A stretch of DNA of 64,000 nt, from NCBI GenBank assembly GCA_050123335.1, contig JASFHH010000005.1:1-64000 (forward strand), in the 5' to 3' direction. The notes beneath the pieces were generated by a model. The model was not told the origin of the DNA. It saw only the letters and a list, made by a program, of their open reading frames with translations, and made no database searches. This document shows positions 24,021-32,851 of this stretch, one piece after another. The DNA is from JASFHF01 sp050123335 (GTDB taxonomy: Bacteria; Pseudomonadota; Gammaproteobacteria; UBA12402). The first letter of the stretch is position 1. The number at the start of each line of letters is the position of its first letter. Position numbers and translations under genes: made by a program.

Positions 24021-24848
24021 ATGAGCAAATGGGATCAAATTGTTACTAGTGATGTTAATGATAAAACAGAATTAAAAAATTTAGAAAATGATTATGCAAG
24101 AGGAGAGTTTTTGCAGAATATGTTAATTAGTACGGCTACAGGCGGTCAATCTCAGAGAGATGATCAATACAAAAAGTTAAGAAGATATTTCATGGAAAGT
24201 GAACATGCCAATTTATTGCCTTTTTGGGTTAAGAGTAATAGAGATCTGGGAAGTTTCTGGCCATTTATACAAGAACAATTTTCAACTTATCGAGAAAGAC
24301 GCGCTTTTATAAGAACAGAATTTGATCGTTTATTGAGTGCACTAGAAGCAAATTGTACTTGTCTGATTGTTGAGTCTGTTAATTTAACAATGCGGCAGAT
24401 AACACATGCAAATTTAAATTCATATTGGAATAAGGCTATAAAAAGAGTAGGGACTGATCCAGAAGGAGCTATTACAATAGCTAAAACATTATTAGAAGGG
24501 AGTTGTAAGGAGATACTAGATCGTCAATGTGTAGAATATGATGATGACAAAATAACATTACCAAAATTATATAAAATAACAGCCAAATCATTACAACTAC
24601 ATTCTACGCAACATATTGAAAAAATTTTTAAGAGTATCTTAGGTGGTTGTTCTGCGATAGTTGGAGGACTTGGCAATGTTAGAAATGAGCTTGGTGATGC
24701 ACATCATCGTAAAATAAAACCATTACGTAGACATGCTGAATTAGCTGTTAATATGGCGGGGTCGATGGCAAAATTTTTATTTCAAACTTTAGAAGACAGA
24801 ATGGAAATTAAAAAAGGAAAAAAACAAAGCAACGATAACATTAATTAA
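24021..24848 (+). CDS. Abortive-infection C-terminal (Abi_C, HEPN-like) protein
   Basis: The 275-residue protein has an N-terminal helical domain and a C-terminal Abi_C domain (about 150-255): DPEGAITIAKTLLEGSCKEI, EYDDDKITLPKLYKI and GGCSAIVGGLGNVRNELGDAHH. The last segment holds R-x6-H, the catalytic pattern of HEPN ribonucleases. Abi_C proteins occur in phage-exclusion systems that halt growth of infected cells. AGAGGAAAAC precedes the ATG. Neighbouring genes code for membrane proteins and all lie on the ssrA island. Confidence 0.85.
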   Translation: MSKWDQIVTSDVNDKTELKNLENDYARGEFLQNMLISTATGGQSQRDDQYKKLRRYFMESEHANLLPFWVKSNRDLGSFWPFIQEQFSTYRERRAFIRTEFDRLLSALEANCTCLIVESVNLTMRQITHANLNSYWNKAIKRVGTDPEGAITIAKTLLEGSCKEILDRQCVEYDDDKITLPKLYKITAKSLQLHSTQHIEKIFKSILGGCSAIVGGLGNVRNELGDAHHRKIKPLRRHAELAVNMAGSMAKFLFQTLEDRMEIKKGKKQSNDNIN

Positions 24849-24977
24849 TTTGGAATATACGCTATTTAAATTTATTTTAGTAAAAAAATATGTAAATTTT
24901 TGGATTGTAAGAAAAAATGATAAATTTAATATAAAGCGTATCTTATTAATATATTAGTTTCAAGTAAAGGTATTTAC

Positions 24978-25607
24978 ATGATTTGGTCAAAAATTTTAAC
25001 ATTTTCTAATATAACCAGTATTATTGCAGTTATAATTAGTTTTATTTCTATTTTGATTGCTGGTTTTTCTACTTGGTGGCAATTTCTTAGAAGGCCAAAA
25101 ATTAAAGGCATTTTTTCTGAGATTGCATTTGAAAGGCAGGGTGGTGGATATAAACCAACGAAGTTGAGTAATATTGTCGAACCATTCTTTATATTAAAAA
25201 ACATAGGAGCAAGATCAGCAATAGTTGAAAATATAAGATTAAAATTTTTTTTTGATGGAGAATCTTTTTACGCATATCCTTATTTAAAACCAGCAGAATC
25301 GATAGTTACTTGGGATGATCAAAAAGTAAAAAGACATTTTGTTGGTTTAATTTTGCCGTTTAACGAATCTTGGAAATGTGATTTAAAATTCAAATTAACA
25401 AATAAAAAGGATTTTTCTAATATAGGTAATCTTACAGGAACAGTTTTGTTGGAACTAAAATTTATTAAAAAAGGTTGGGTTATGGTAGATACAAATACTT
25501 CCAATTTTTCATTTACTCGTGAGGAGATACAGATAGATGAGTCTTGGAAAAGGAAATCTGATTTTTATTCAAAAAAAATTTTTAAAAATTTTAGATCAAA
25601 TTCATAA
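24978..25607 (+). CDS. Single-span membrane protein next to Abi_C gene
   Basis: The 209-residue protein has one N-terminal transmembrane helix (about 10-34: SNITSIIAVIISFISILIAG). A soluble, beta-rich C-terminal domain contains FFILKNIGARSAIVENIRL and TWDDQKVKRHFVGL. I do not recognise the family, though similar anchored beta-domain proteins occur near defence genes. It follows the Abi_C gene by 129 bp and may have its own promoter. Confidence 0.7.
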   Translation: MIWSKILTFSNITSIIAVIISFISILIAGFSTWWQFLRRPKIKGIFSEIAFERQGGGYKPTKLSNIVEPFFILKNIGARSAIVENIRLKFFFDGESFYAYPYLKPAESIVTWDDQKVKRHFVGLILPFNESWKCDLKFKLTNKKDFSNIGNLTGTVLLELKFIKKGWVMVDTNTSNFSFTREEIQIDESWKRKSDFYSKKIFKNFRSNS

Positions 25608-25841
25608 CAAAGCAAATATTGGCAACATATCATTGGTTGATCTGATATATATGGTTGGAGCAGATATTCTTTAGAGCGCAATATAAAGCAAGATTTGTTT
25701 GTTGTACAGTTTGTACCTCAAAATAAAGTATATAATTGCTAAGATGATATTTGCTATGGATGAATGCTATTAATGTTGTTAATATCTGGCAGAGAAAGAT
25801 CAGAACTAGTATTTTAAAATCGTCGCTATCAATCTATAATT

Positions 25842-26155
25842 AGGTTTGGAATTCATAACTTAGTTAAGCGATATTGCTGTAAAATGTTGCCACAAACACC
25901 TTCATTAGAGTATAAAGTGGTCAACCCACGTATTATTCGTCAAACACCGCAACTCATTTGTTGCGCGCAGACGTTGATGTCAATACAATTAGAGCTTGGT
26001 TTGGTCATGTCTCAATTAATACAACCAATATTTATGCTGAGGTTGATATTGAGATGAAGGCTAAAGCGTTGGCATTATGTGAGATAGTAGAAATTAAACA
26101 AAAACTAAATTGTAATTATAATAAAAGTTTAAAGGGTTTTTTAGATGCCTTTTAA
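25842..26155 (+). pseudogene. Tyrosine integrase, C-terminal remnant with frameshift
   Basis: The first frame reads RFGIHNLVKRYCCK...EYKVVNPRIIR, the second N-T-A-THLLRADVDVNTIRAWFG then HVSINTTNIYAEVDIEMKAK, with a frame change at about 25940. These are the C-terminal catalytic blocks of phage-type integrases, including HxxR-like and the nucleophilic Tyr. The N-terminal half is gone. It is probably the remnant of the enzyme that inserted this island at ssrA. The preceding 25608-25841 is gene-free. Confidence 0.8.
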
Positions 26156-26183
26156 TGTTCAATTATATAAATGAGAGTAAATA

Positions 26184-27100
26184 ATGATTAAAAATGTTCG
26201 CAAAAAAAACATCATTACTTAGCAAGAGTATACCTAAATGGTTTTTGTGATCAGAATAATATGGTTTGGTCATATCATAAAGATGATCTTTCAAAAATAC
26301 ATTGTCAAACACCAGACAATACAGCAATTGAAAAAAATCTTTATGCTGTGGATGGAATTGATGTTAATGTGTTTGAAGACTTTTTATCTGACCAAATAGA
26401 AAGTCCAGCAGTAAATGCATTAAAGGAATTACAAAAAGGTCAACTGCCATCAAATAATGATAGACTTGTTTTAGCAAAATTTTTTGGCTTCATGTTAGTA
26501 CGAACTCCGTCATATAAGGCTTCTAATGAACAGCCATTTGAGCGTGAATCTAATATGTTACTAAAATTATACGTACAACATAAAGAGTGTTTTCAAAATT
26601 GGTGTAATAAATATGAAGGAATCAATAATCAACCTATAGCTAAAGATATTGAGCGACTAAGGCAAGAAATCTTAAATGGAAAATACATACTAAAACCACA
26701 TCATAATTTTAGTCTTAATACTATAGGAAAATTGGGTTTAAGCATTGATTCTTATTTATTAAATATGAAATGGATAATGATAAAAGCACCCAAAGGTTAT
26801 TTCTTTTTAACTTCTGACAATCCTGTTATTATCACAAATCCAGAGTGCAATGGATTTTATTCAACAGGATTAGGACAAGAAAACACTAGAGTTTTTATCC
26901 CAATTTCAAAGGAAATTGGTCTTCTTATGGTTAATTTAGATATTGATGGTTTTGACAATCAATCAATTGATAATAATAGTGAGATTGTAGGGCATATGAA
27001 TAAAGCAATCATTCTGTTTGCATCCAAATTTATATTTAGTCATAAAAAAAACGACGACATTACACAATTAATAAAAAAAGTAACTGAAAATAAAAATTGA
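26184..27100 (+). pseudogene. DUF4238 protein with a single-base frameshift in an A8 tract
   Basis: From ATG 26184 the frame reads MIKNVRKKN. After an A8 run (26202-26209) it shifts to give HHYLARVYLNGFCDQNNMVW, the DUF4238 N-terminal pattern (QHYxxRxYLxxF). It continues to 27100 through DNTAIEKNLYAVDG and FFLTSDNPVII. One more A would restore a protein of about 305 residues. DUF4238 proteins occur in defence and mobile contexts and have unknown activity. It may be a pseudogene, a phase-variable gene, or an assembly error. Confidence 0.8.
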
Positions 27101-27390
27101 AATTATGTGTTGTAGACAGGGCAAAGTCGTTTTTCATCCTGTGTATGCGATTTTAAAAGCGCATTTACTTTTTTACATGTTTATAAAAGATATTAGTGTG
27201 ACCTATACAGTTTAATTGAGCGGCGACTACTTAACGTTTGGCTTAGTGTTGCATGGATAAAGGCTTTTGGTTATTTACTTTAATTAGTTGCCCCCCAGAC
27301 TGCCCCCCCCCTGAAATTGGCTTTGTTTTGCAAAAAACAAAGGTAGTTTATTCTATTTGCATTTTTCTTATCAATCTGAGATACTAAAAA
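27101..27390. other. Intergenic region with poly-C tracts
   Basis: No gene is seen. Runs of C6 and C8 near 27292-27310 are unusual in this AT-rich DNA. ORFs on the minus strand here do not resemble proteins. Confidence 0.4.
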
Positions 27391-27530
27391 CGTGCTAGTA
27401 ACACACATGCAAAGCGGTAAAACTGCGTCCGATAACCGCGGTTTTTTTGTACCTAAATGTCGGGCGTTCGTTGGAATACAATACCCTTGGGAAATACAGC
27501 GAGCCACGCTTTGCAGTGGTTACTAACGCC
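27391..27530. repeat. About 140-bp GC-richer element with imperfect terminal inverted repeats
   Basis: CTAGTAACACACATGCAAAG at 27395 is inverted with a small gap at 27507-27526 (CGCTTTGCAGTGGTTACTA). The interior has ACCGCGGT and other short dyads. It could be a non-autonomous mobile element or a structured RNA upstream of the next operon. Confidence 0.5.
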
Positions 27531-27581
27531 TGACACCAATTAAATTTGGGATTATTAGTAAAATTGCAAAGGAGTAAAATC

Positions 27582-27641
27582 ATGTCACATATTTCAAAAA
27601 AATTATCTTTATTTATCAATAAGTTAATTGATGCAGAATAG
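27582..27641 (+). CDS. Possible 19-residue leader peptide
   Basis: AAAGGAGTAAAATC precedes the ATG of MSHISKKLSLFINKLIDAE. Its stop overlaps the start of the next small ORF by 11 bases, suggesting a coupled series of small cistrons leading into the gene at 27737. Confidence 0.4.
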   Translation: MSHISKKLSLFINKLIDAE

Positions 27642-27768
27642 TAAAAGTCTTACACAACAATCAGATGTTTTTCGGTGGTTAAAACATGCTCAATCATCCA
27701 TAATTACTATGCGCAAGCTTTCTGAGGAGGAAATTGATGACTGCGAAAATACATCAACCAGCGTGTGA
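27631..27768 (+). CDS. Possible 45-residue small protein overlapping the 27737 gene
   Basis: The peptide has a plausible amphipathic make-up (QQSDVFRWLKHAQSSIITM then RKLSEEEIDDCEN). Its 3' end contains the GAGGAGG Shine-Dalgarno of the next gene, which it overlaps by 32 bases in another frame. It may couple translation. No family is recognised. Confidence 0.4.
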   Translation: MQNSKSLTQQSDVFRWLKHAQSSIITMRKLSEEEIDDCENTSTSV

Positions 27769-29080
27769 ATTGACTGAAGGCTGTTGGGTTGATTTTAGAG
27801 AAATGGTGCAACAAGTTGAACCGGAATTGTTTGACATCATTGAGAAAATAAACCCAAATAAAGAGCACAAATTAATTAAAGCCAGATATTTATATGGCGA
27901 GCAAATTACTGATCTTGGTACCATTTGTGTTCCAGATAAATTTGGCCGTTTAGTACGTTTAGATAACGCTAATGTCTCCAGTGAGTTGCAAGATCAATTG
28001 GGCTATTGTCCTACGCCGCTAGTTTTGCAATTAAAAAATGCTGGTGAGGTTTTTGTTGAAACAGAAGATCGCATCGCGCCATTAAATATTTTTATGCCGG
28101 GGGATATGTACGGGTTATATGAAATTTTAGTTCCGCTTTCTGGTTGTCCAGCCGTACCTTGTTGGAGTATTACATCCGGAGGCAGATCGGTATTTTTAGC
28201 ATCTAAAATTACCGATGCAATCGGTCACAAAAAATTGCGTAAGGAATTTGGTGTATCACCAGTTCCACCGAAAAACATCAAAGATCAATGGGCAACTATG
28301 AAAACTATTGCTAACCGAGGCAGAAAAGATAATCCTTGGTCATCAGAAATATTAATTTTTACCAAAGAATGGTTTACCGAAAAAGATGACGATATTAATT
28401 GGATGAGATTTCAAAACTACTTGATGAAAAAAGCGTGGTGGCAATCTCGAAGTACTCGCGCACAAATTGAATATAGTATTATGTGGGAATCTTTTGCTAA
28501 AGCAGTGTGTGCTAGAAATTTAAAACCTAGTTCTTATATTGTTGATACAGTAAAACATTTAATGCTATTAACTGCTGGCACAACTCCCGGATTTAAAGCG
28601 ATTGATACCAGTGAAAACATCATGCCGTCAAAGATTGTAGAAAAAGCATATACGGACATTTACGGTTTAAAAGATTATGCGGCCATTATTATGCATCCTC
28701 ACGTAACTAAATTAAATAGTCATGATGAGCAAGTTTATTACTCGATGGCCTATCCTACTTTAATTTCCGGCACGCCGTCTATTCGTAAAAACACAAACAC
28801 CATGACTGAAATTCGTGACGTGCAGACATTGATGAAAATGCTTGAAAAAATATTATCTTCTTATGAAGATCGTGTTCATAATTCAATGAAAAACGTTAAG
28901 TTTGAATATTTTCATAGTGATGAAGATCGTTTTGGGGAAATCCTAAATAGCCATAGCATAACTAAAACTGATGCGGCAATCTTAAATATTTTAAACGAAC
29001 GTTTTCCTGGTAAAAAATTTCCTTCATACGGTTCATTTTTCAGAGGGTGCATTAGAATAAGCAGGAAGAATGTTGGTTAA
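27737..29080 (+). CDS. Uncharacterised 447-residue protein
   Basis: This mixed-composition soluble protein has no signal peptide or membrane span and no family I recognise. The first third has a beta-rich pattern around LGTICVPDKFGRLVRLDN and LNIFMPGDMYGLYEILVPLS. The middle is helical and tryptophan-rich (KKAWWQSRSTRAQIEYSIMW). The TSGGRSVFLASKI stretch could be a turn in an active site. GAGGAGG six bases upstream selects ATG 27737 over TTG 27734. Its 3' end overlaps the convergent radical SAM gene by 48 bp, so the two loci are tightly packed. Confidence 0.8.
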   Translation: MTAKIHQPACELTEGCWVDFREMVQQVEPELFDIIEKINPNKEHKLIKARYLYGEQITDLGTICVPDKFGRLVRLDNANVSSELQDQLGYCPTPLVLQLKNAGEVFVETEDRIAPLNIFMPGDMYGLYEILVPLSGCPAVPCWSITSGGRSVFLASKITDAIGHKKLRKEFGVSPVPPKNIKDQWATMKTIANRGRKDNPWSSEILIFTKEWFTEKDDDINWMRFQNYLMKKAWWQSRSTRAQIEYSIMWESFAKAVCARNLKPSSYIVDTVKHLMLLTAGTTPGFKAIDTSENIMPSKIVEKAYTDIYGLKDYAAIIMHPHVTKLNSHDEQVYYSMAYPTLISGTPSIRKNTNTMTEIRDVQTLMKMLEKILSSYEDRVHNSMKNVKFEYFHSDEDRFGEILNSHSITKTDAAILNILNERFPGKKFPSYGSFFRGCIRISRKNVG

Positions 29081-30769
29081 AAACATTTTTTTAGTTGTAG
29101 GAAATAATTGTAACGTTAACAAATTCTCTGGCGAAAAATATTTGTATTCTGCAATTTCTCGCTTGTCAATTTTGTATTTGTTTTTACAGCCATTGTTTTC
29201 TGCAATCCACCAATGCAACTCATCTACATCGTAATCAGCATTAGATGTGCCTATTTTTTTGATGGGAATTACCGCTAAACCAAGCTCCTCATGAGCTTCT
29301 CTGATAACTGCTGCTTCCTCTGTTTCACCTTGCTCAATTTTGCCATGAATGGGTGCCCAATGATCTTTGTATGGCTTTTTATTTTGTTTTACCAACAGAT
29401 ATTTTCCGTTTTGTATAATAACTATAACTACACCCGAACGTTTTTTATCGGATACACTTGCCACATTAACTATGTCACCTTGCATATAACGTTCATATTG
29501 TTTTTTAGTTAGTGGAATTTGCATAATTTTGTTAGCATTCATACAAGCTTTATCATTGGATTTTTCATTGGTTAAATAGACATGCGCTTTAGTAAAATTA
29601 AAATTGGCGTTTTGCTTTAGTAAAGCTACGATGTTTGCAAAACTAATGTTATTTTCCTTATCGATGCAAAATTGACAGTTTTTTGGAATGTTTTTTTGAA
29701 AATCTTGGATGTGGCTATTATTTTTCAATAAAGTTGCTATAGATTGAGTTTTATCATTTATTGTGCCTATTTTAGCTTTTGGCATTATACCATTGCGAGC
29801 TAGGCAACATAATTGTAATGATAAATCGGCTAATATGATAAATCTTAATCGTGATATCCAGCAGAAATTAAAATCATCTTTTGGTTTGAAAGATATTCCA
29901 TATTGTTTTTCAATAATAAAATCTCTTTTATCTTTGATGTTTTGTTTGAATATATTTATTTGATTTTCAACAAATGGAATGATTTCAGGGTGATCATCGT
30001 AAACTTTTCTACAAATATTTTTTCTAATAGCAATCCAGTTAGCCCCCACATCATACATATCACACATAAATTTACTGATGTTGCGATAATTTTCCGGAAG
30101 CATAATAAAGGTAGCACCAATAAATAATTCTTGTTCTCTATTAAATTTAATAGCCTCAACATGAACCGTTTTTATTTTCTTAATCAAGTTTTCGTAATTA
30201 TGTGCCTTATCATTTGATTTATGAACTTGATATCTGGAATTATTATCAAAAGAATCAACACTAATTCGTAAATGATGAACGTAGTTAGCAATAGTTTTAA
30301 TAATATTGCCTTGTAATAAATCACCATTCGTTTCGACAGTAATTTTTAATTTTAAATCGGCTAAATATTTTATAATTTCGATAATTTTAGGATGATTTAG
30401 AGGATCACCACCACCAGTTAATCTAACACTTTTTCCACCTAAATTTTTGAAATCATCAAAGATAGATTTAAGTTGGTCTAATGGCAATGTTGAATTTAAC
30501 TTGGAATTTAATTTCTTTGAAAAACACATGATGCAATTATTTGAACAGTTACTAGTAACATCAATATCTAATCTTATAGGCGATAAAGTTTGATTAAAAT
30601 ATGCGCTTTTTATCGCTTTTATCCACTCATCTAATTGCTCAGGAAACATCTTAGCGTGATTTTGGTAAAAAACATATGTCTTAGCATTACATATAGCGCA
30701 TATTGCATTCCATTTGCCGTATTGTCGATTAACAAGAATATTTTCGTGGTAATTGAAAACCATCTTCAT
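29033..30769 (-). CDS. Radical SAM protein fused to a Nudix hydrolase
   Basis: The protein has 578 residues. An N-terminal segment with CAIC (C24, C27) is followed by a radical SAM domain: the [4Fe-4S] motif C75-x3-C79-x2-C82 (SNCSNNCIMCF), the SAM-binding RLTGGGDPLNHP and the strand ITVETNGD. A cysteine-rich region of SPASM-like type follows (NFCWISRLR, LQLCCLARNG, NCQFC). After a linker the C-terminus is a complete Nudix domain with the box GKIEQGETEEAAVIREAHEELG. Such a fusion is unusual. A modified nucleotide or peptide substrate is possible, but none can be named. The gene lies on the ssrA island between an unknown gene and a receiver-domain gene. Confidence 0.88.
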   Translation of the reverse strand: MKMVFNYHENILVNRQYGKWNAICAICNAKTYVFYQNHAKMFPEQLDEWIKAIKSAYFNQTLSPIRLDIDVTSNCSNNCIMCFSKKLNSKLNSTLPLDQLKSIFDDFKNLGGKSVRLTGGGDPLNHPKIIEIIKYLADLKLKITVETNGDLLQGNIIKTIANYVHHLRISVDSFDNNSRYQVHKSNDKAHNYENLIKKIKTVHVEAIKFNREQELFIGATFIMLPENYRNISKFMCDMYDVGANWIAIRKNICRKVYDDHPEIIPFVENQINIFKQNIKDKRDFIIEKQYGISFKPKDDFNFCWISRLRFIILADLSLQLCCLARNGIMPKAKIGTINDKTQSIATLLKNNSHIQDFQKNIPKNCQFCIDKENNISFANIVALLKQNANFNFTKAHVYLTNEKSNDKACMNANKIMQIPLTKKQYERYMQGDIVNVASVSDKKRSGVVIVIIQNGKYLLVKQNKKPYKDHWAPIHGKIEQGETEEAAVIREAHEELGLAVIPIKKIGTSNADYDVDELHWWIAENNGCKNKYKIDKREIAEYKYFSPENLLTLQLFPTTKKMFLTNILPAYSNAPSEK

Positions 30770-31030
30770 TACCTTTATTTTTCAATGCCTTATAGCGATG
30801 TTACTGGCAGTTTCTTGTTTTTTGAGTAAATCCAAGCCAAATGTAACATTTTTGTGTTGAAATTTCGATAACAAAAATAGCGTTTGAATTTAGATTATCA
30901 ATCTTATTTTGAAGAAGCTATCATTAAGTTGAGTAATTAATATGCAGGAGTATTTTTAACCGATTCATCTGAAAAAAATAATAGCAAAAACCACATTCAG
31001 GAAGAATCTTAATTTACAAGGAGAAATGTT

Positions 31031-31519
31031 ATGTTAAATCAACGAACGGATGGTTTTTGGATTGGGAGTGATTCGATGGTTTTTGGCAATAACAATCGCA
31101 AGATTTATAAAGACACAGAAAAATTTAAAATTTTGTTAATCGAAGATGATGAACTTATTAGCAAAATCAATTTAACTTTTTTAAAACAACTTGGTTATGA
31201 CGTGGATGTTGCGCGGAATGGTTGTCAAGCTATTAAGTTTTTAAAAAACGATTACGATTTATTTTTACTTGATGTGGGCTTACCTGATATCTATGGGGTG
31301 AGAGTGTGCGAAATAATAAGAACTATACCAAAATTTTTGCACACCCCCGTGATTTTTCTAACAGCCTTTGGGGAGGGGCTTAAAGCAGAGTGTAAAGCTG
31401 CAGGTGGTAATGATTTTGCGATGAAGCCATTACCAATGGAAGAATTAAAAAATTTGGTTGATAAATGGCTGCTTGATAATAACAACAATTCGGAAGCAAA
31501 ATATGGATGCAAGGCTTGA
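31031..31519 (+). CDS. Stand-alone response-regulator receiver domain
   Basis: The 162-residue protein has one CheY-like REC domain (about 32-145): acidic pair DD at 39-40 in LLIEDDELI, phospho-acceptor D81 in FLLDVGLPD, T111 in FLTAFG and K132 in AMKPLPMEEL. No output domain follows. The first 30 residues are an extra, Asn-rich stretch. An AAGGAGAAATGTT site precedes the ATG. No kinase gene is adjacent. Its stop overlaps the next small gene. Confidence 0.93.
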   Translation: MLNQRTDGFWIGSDSMVFGNNNRKIYKDTEKFKILLIEDDELISKINLTFLKQLGYDVDVARNGCQAIKFLKNDYDLFLLDVGLPDIYGVRVCEIIRTIPKFLHTPVIFLTAFGEGLKAECKAAGGNDFAMKPLPMEELKNLVDKWLLDNNNNSEAKYGCKA

Positions 31520-31709
31520 GTTACAGGATATTATTGATGAACATTTAACAAAAACACACGCTATATTGAATTGCTTATTAGCAGCATGGAGCAGCGACCA
31601 TCATGTTGACCAGGATACTATTTTTCACGCGCTTTGGTCGATGGAAGATCATTTATTGGAAATTAAGAAATATCGGGATGCATCGTCTAAAAGGGGAAGG
31701 CAGCATTAA
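31503..31709 (+). CDS. Small helical protein coupled to the receiver gene
   Basis: The 68-residue protein starts at ATG 31503 inside the end of the receiver gene (17-bp overlap). It appears to be two or three helices (LELQDIIDEHLTKTHAILNC and TIFHALWSMEDHLLEIKKYR). I do not recognise a family. Its position suggests a partner of the receiver domain. Confidence 0.65.
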   Translation: MDARLELQDIIDEHLTKTHAILNCLLAAWSSDHHVDQDTIFHALWSMEDHLLEIKKYRDASSKRGRQH

Positions 31710-31861
31710 TTCTTTTGTTGCATTTCAACTGTACGAAAACATCGTGCAGTTGAAATCGCGTAAATTTAAGTAAGCATTTTGTTAGCATCAACAAAATAGT
31801 GGGGTTTTGATTAATAAGCTTTCTAAACGGTGTAGATGATGAAATGGCAAGTTTATAATCA

Positions 31862-32737
31862 CTAATTTCCGAGAAATGCATTGTGAACTTGTGTATTAAT
31901 TTTTTTACATTCTTTTAGCCTGGATTGATAAAAAGGTGAGTTTTTAATTTCATTAGCTAGCTCATATTTATTAATTTGTTTCCAAGAGAAATTAATTTTT
32001 GCAATTATCTTTGGTGTAAAGCTTAACATGATTACAAGACTGGTAATTCCAACTAATGTCGTTCTTTTTATGACAATAGCAAGAGCCTTAACAAGTTTGG
32101 TATATATTTTTTCTATTTTATTAATTAAGTAACGAGGCTTCAGTTTATGATGCTTAGCAAGTTTGTAAATAGGATTTATATAAAACCACCAGTTGGCAAA
32201 GATAGTAATTAAGAAAAAGCTGCTTAATAGAATCCATATCAGAATGTTGTGAGGGTGTAATGTAATGGTGCCAACTTCTAGAAAGTTAGCATAGAGCAAG
32301 TCTGCGATAATAAAGCATGGAAACGCAAGAGCGGCATATAGTTTAACTGCATAAAAAAAACTGCTTAAAATCAAGTGTTTTATAACAGATGGTTTATGTT
32401 GATAGTAGATATAAAACGATAAGGTTATTAATAGAGAAAAAGCCAAACCAAACAATAAATTATCAAATAGAATAGATACACCAATCCTCGTTACACTAAT
32501 AAGTTCATGGAGGTTTATGTGTAGTGAAAAGAAGATTAGATTATTAATCAAGAATAGTATTACATTGCCAACGATAAGAGCTGCTAACAATATTCGTACA
32601 GACTCTTTAACTTCTTGTTGTAGATTCGATTGATGATGAATGCAAGGGTGGGTATAAAAATTCAATAATAAAGAGATATATTTTGCGGGATCACTGAAGA
32701 AGATCTCATTTATAATATTTATGATTTTATTGCTCAT
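31862..32737 (-). CDS. Multi-spanning membrane protein of unknown function
   Basis: The 291-residue protein has about six hydrophobic helices, including ILLAALIVGNVILFLINNLI, LLFGLAFSLLITLSFYIYY, YAALAFPCFIIADLLYANFL, ILIWILLSSFFLITIFANWW and LVGITSLVIMLSF. The layout is reminiscent of Yip1-domain proteins, but I see no decisive motif. It is the last gene before ssrA and may be island cargo. Confidence 0.75.
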   Translation of the reverse strand: MSNKIINIINEIFFSDPAKYISLLLNFYTHPCIHHQSNLQQEVKESVRILLAALIVGNVILFLINNLIFFSLHINLHELISVTRIGVSILFDNLLFGLAFSLLITLSFYIYYQHKPSVIKHLILSSFFYAVKLYAALAFPCFIIADLLYANFLEVGTITLHPHNILIWILLSSFFLITIFANWWFYINPIYKLAKHHKLKPRYLINKIEKIYTKLVKALAIVIKRTTLVGITSLVIMLSFTPKIIAKINFSWKQINKYELANEIKNSPFYQSRLKECKKINTQVHNAFLGN

Positions 32738-32851
32738 AAAAATTGCTCCAAGTTGGAAATTAGTAGAGAAGATTATTAGCTGCGTAAAATTATAAGAAGT
32801 TGATCTTTTAATGCAAGCTGTTTAATTATAGATTGTTATGGAAAGGCAGTT

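Noticed and set aside
27391..27545. Possible diversity-generating-retroelement variable region or integron attC site
   Set aside because: No reverse transcriptase or integron integrase is present, no template repeat was found, and the core attC bases do not fit.
27280..27619. Two minus-strand ORFs of about 75 codons
   Set aside because: They translate the inverted-repeat element and poly-C tracts and look non-coding.
29033..30769. Viperin-like (antiviral) radical SAM enzyme
   Set aside because: The cysteine motif context and the SPASM-like and Nudix domains do not match prokaryotic viperins, so only the general radical SAM call is kept.
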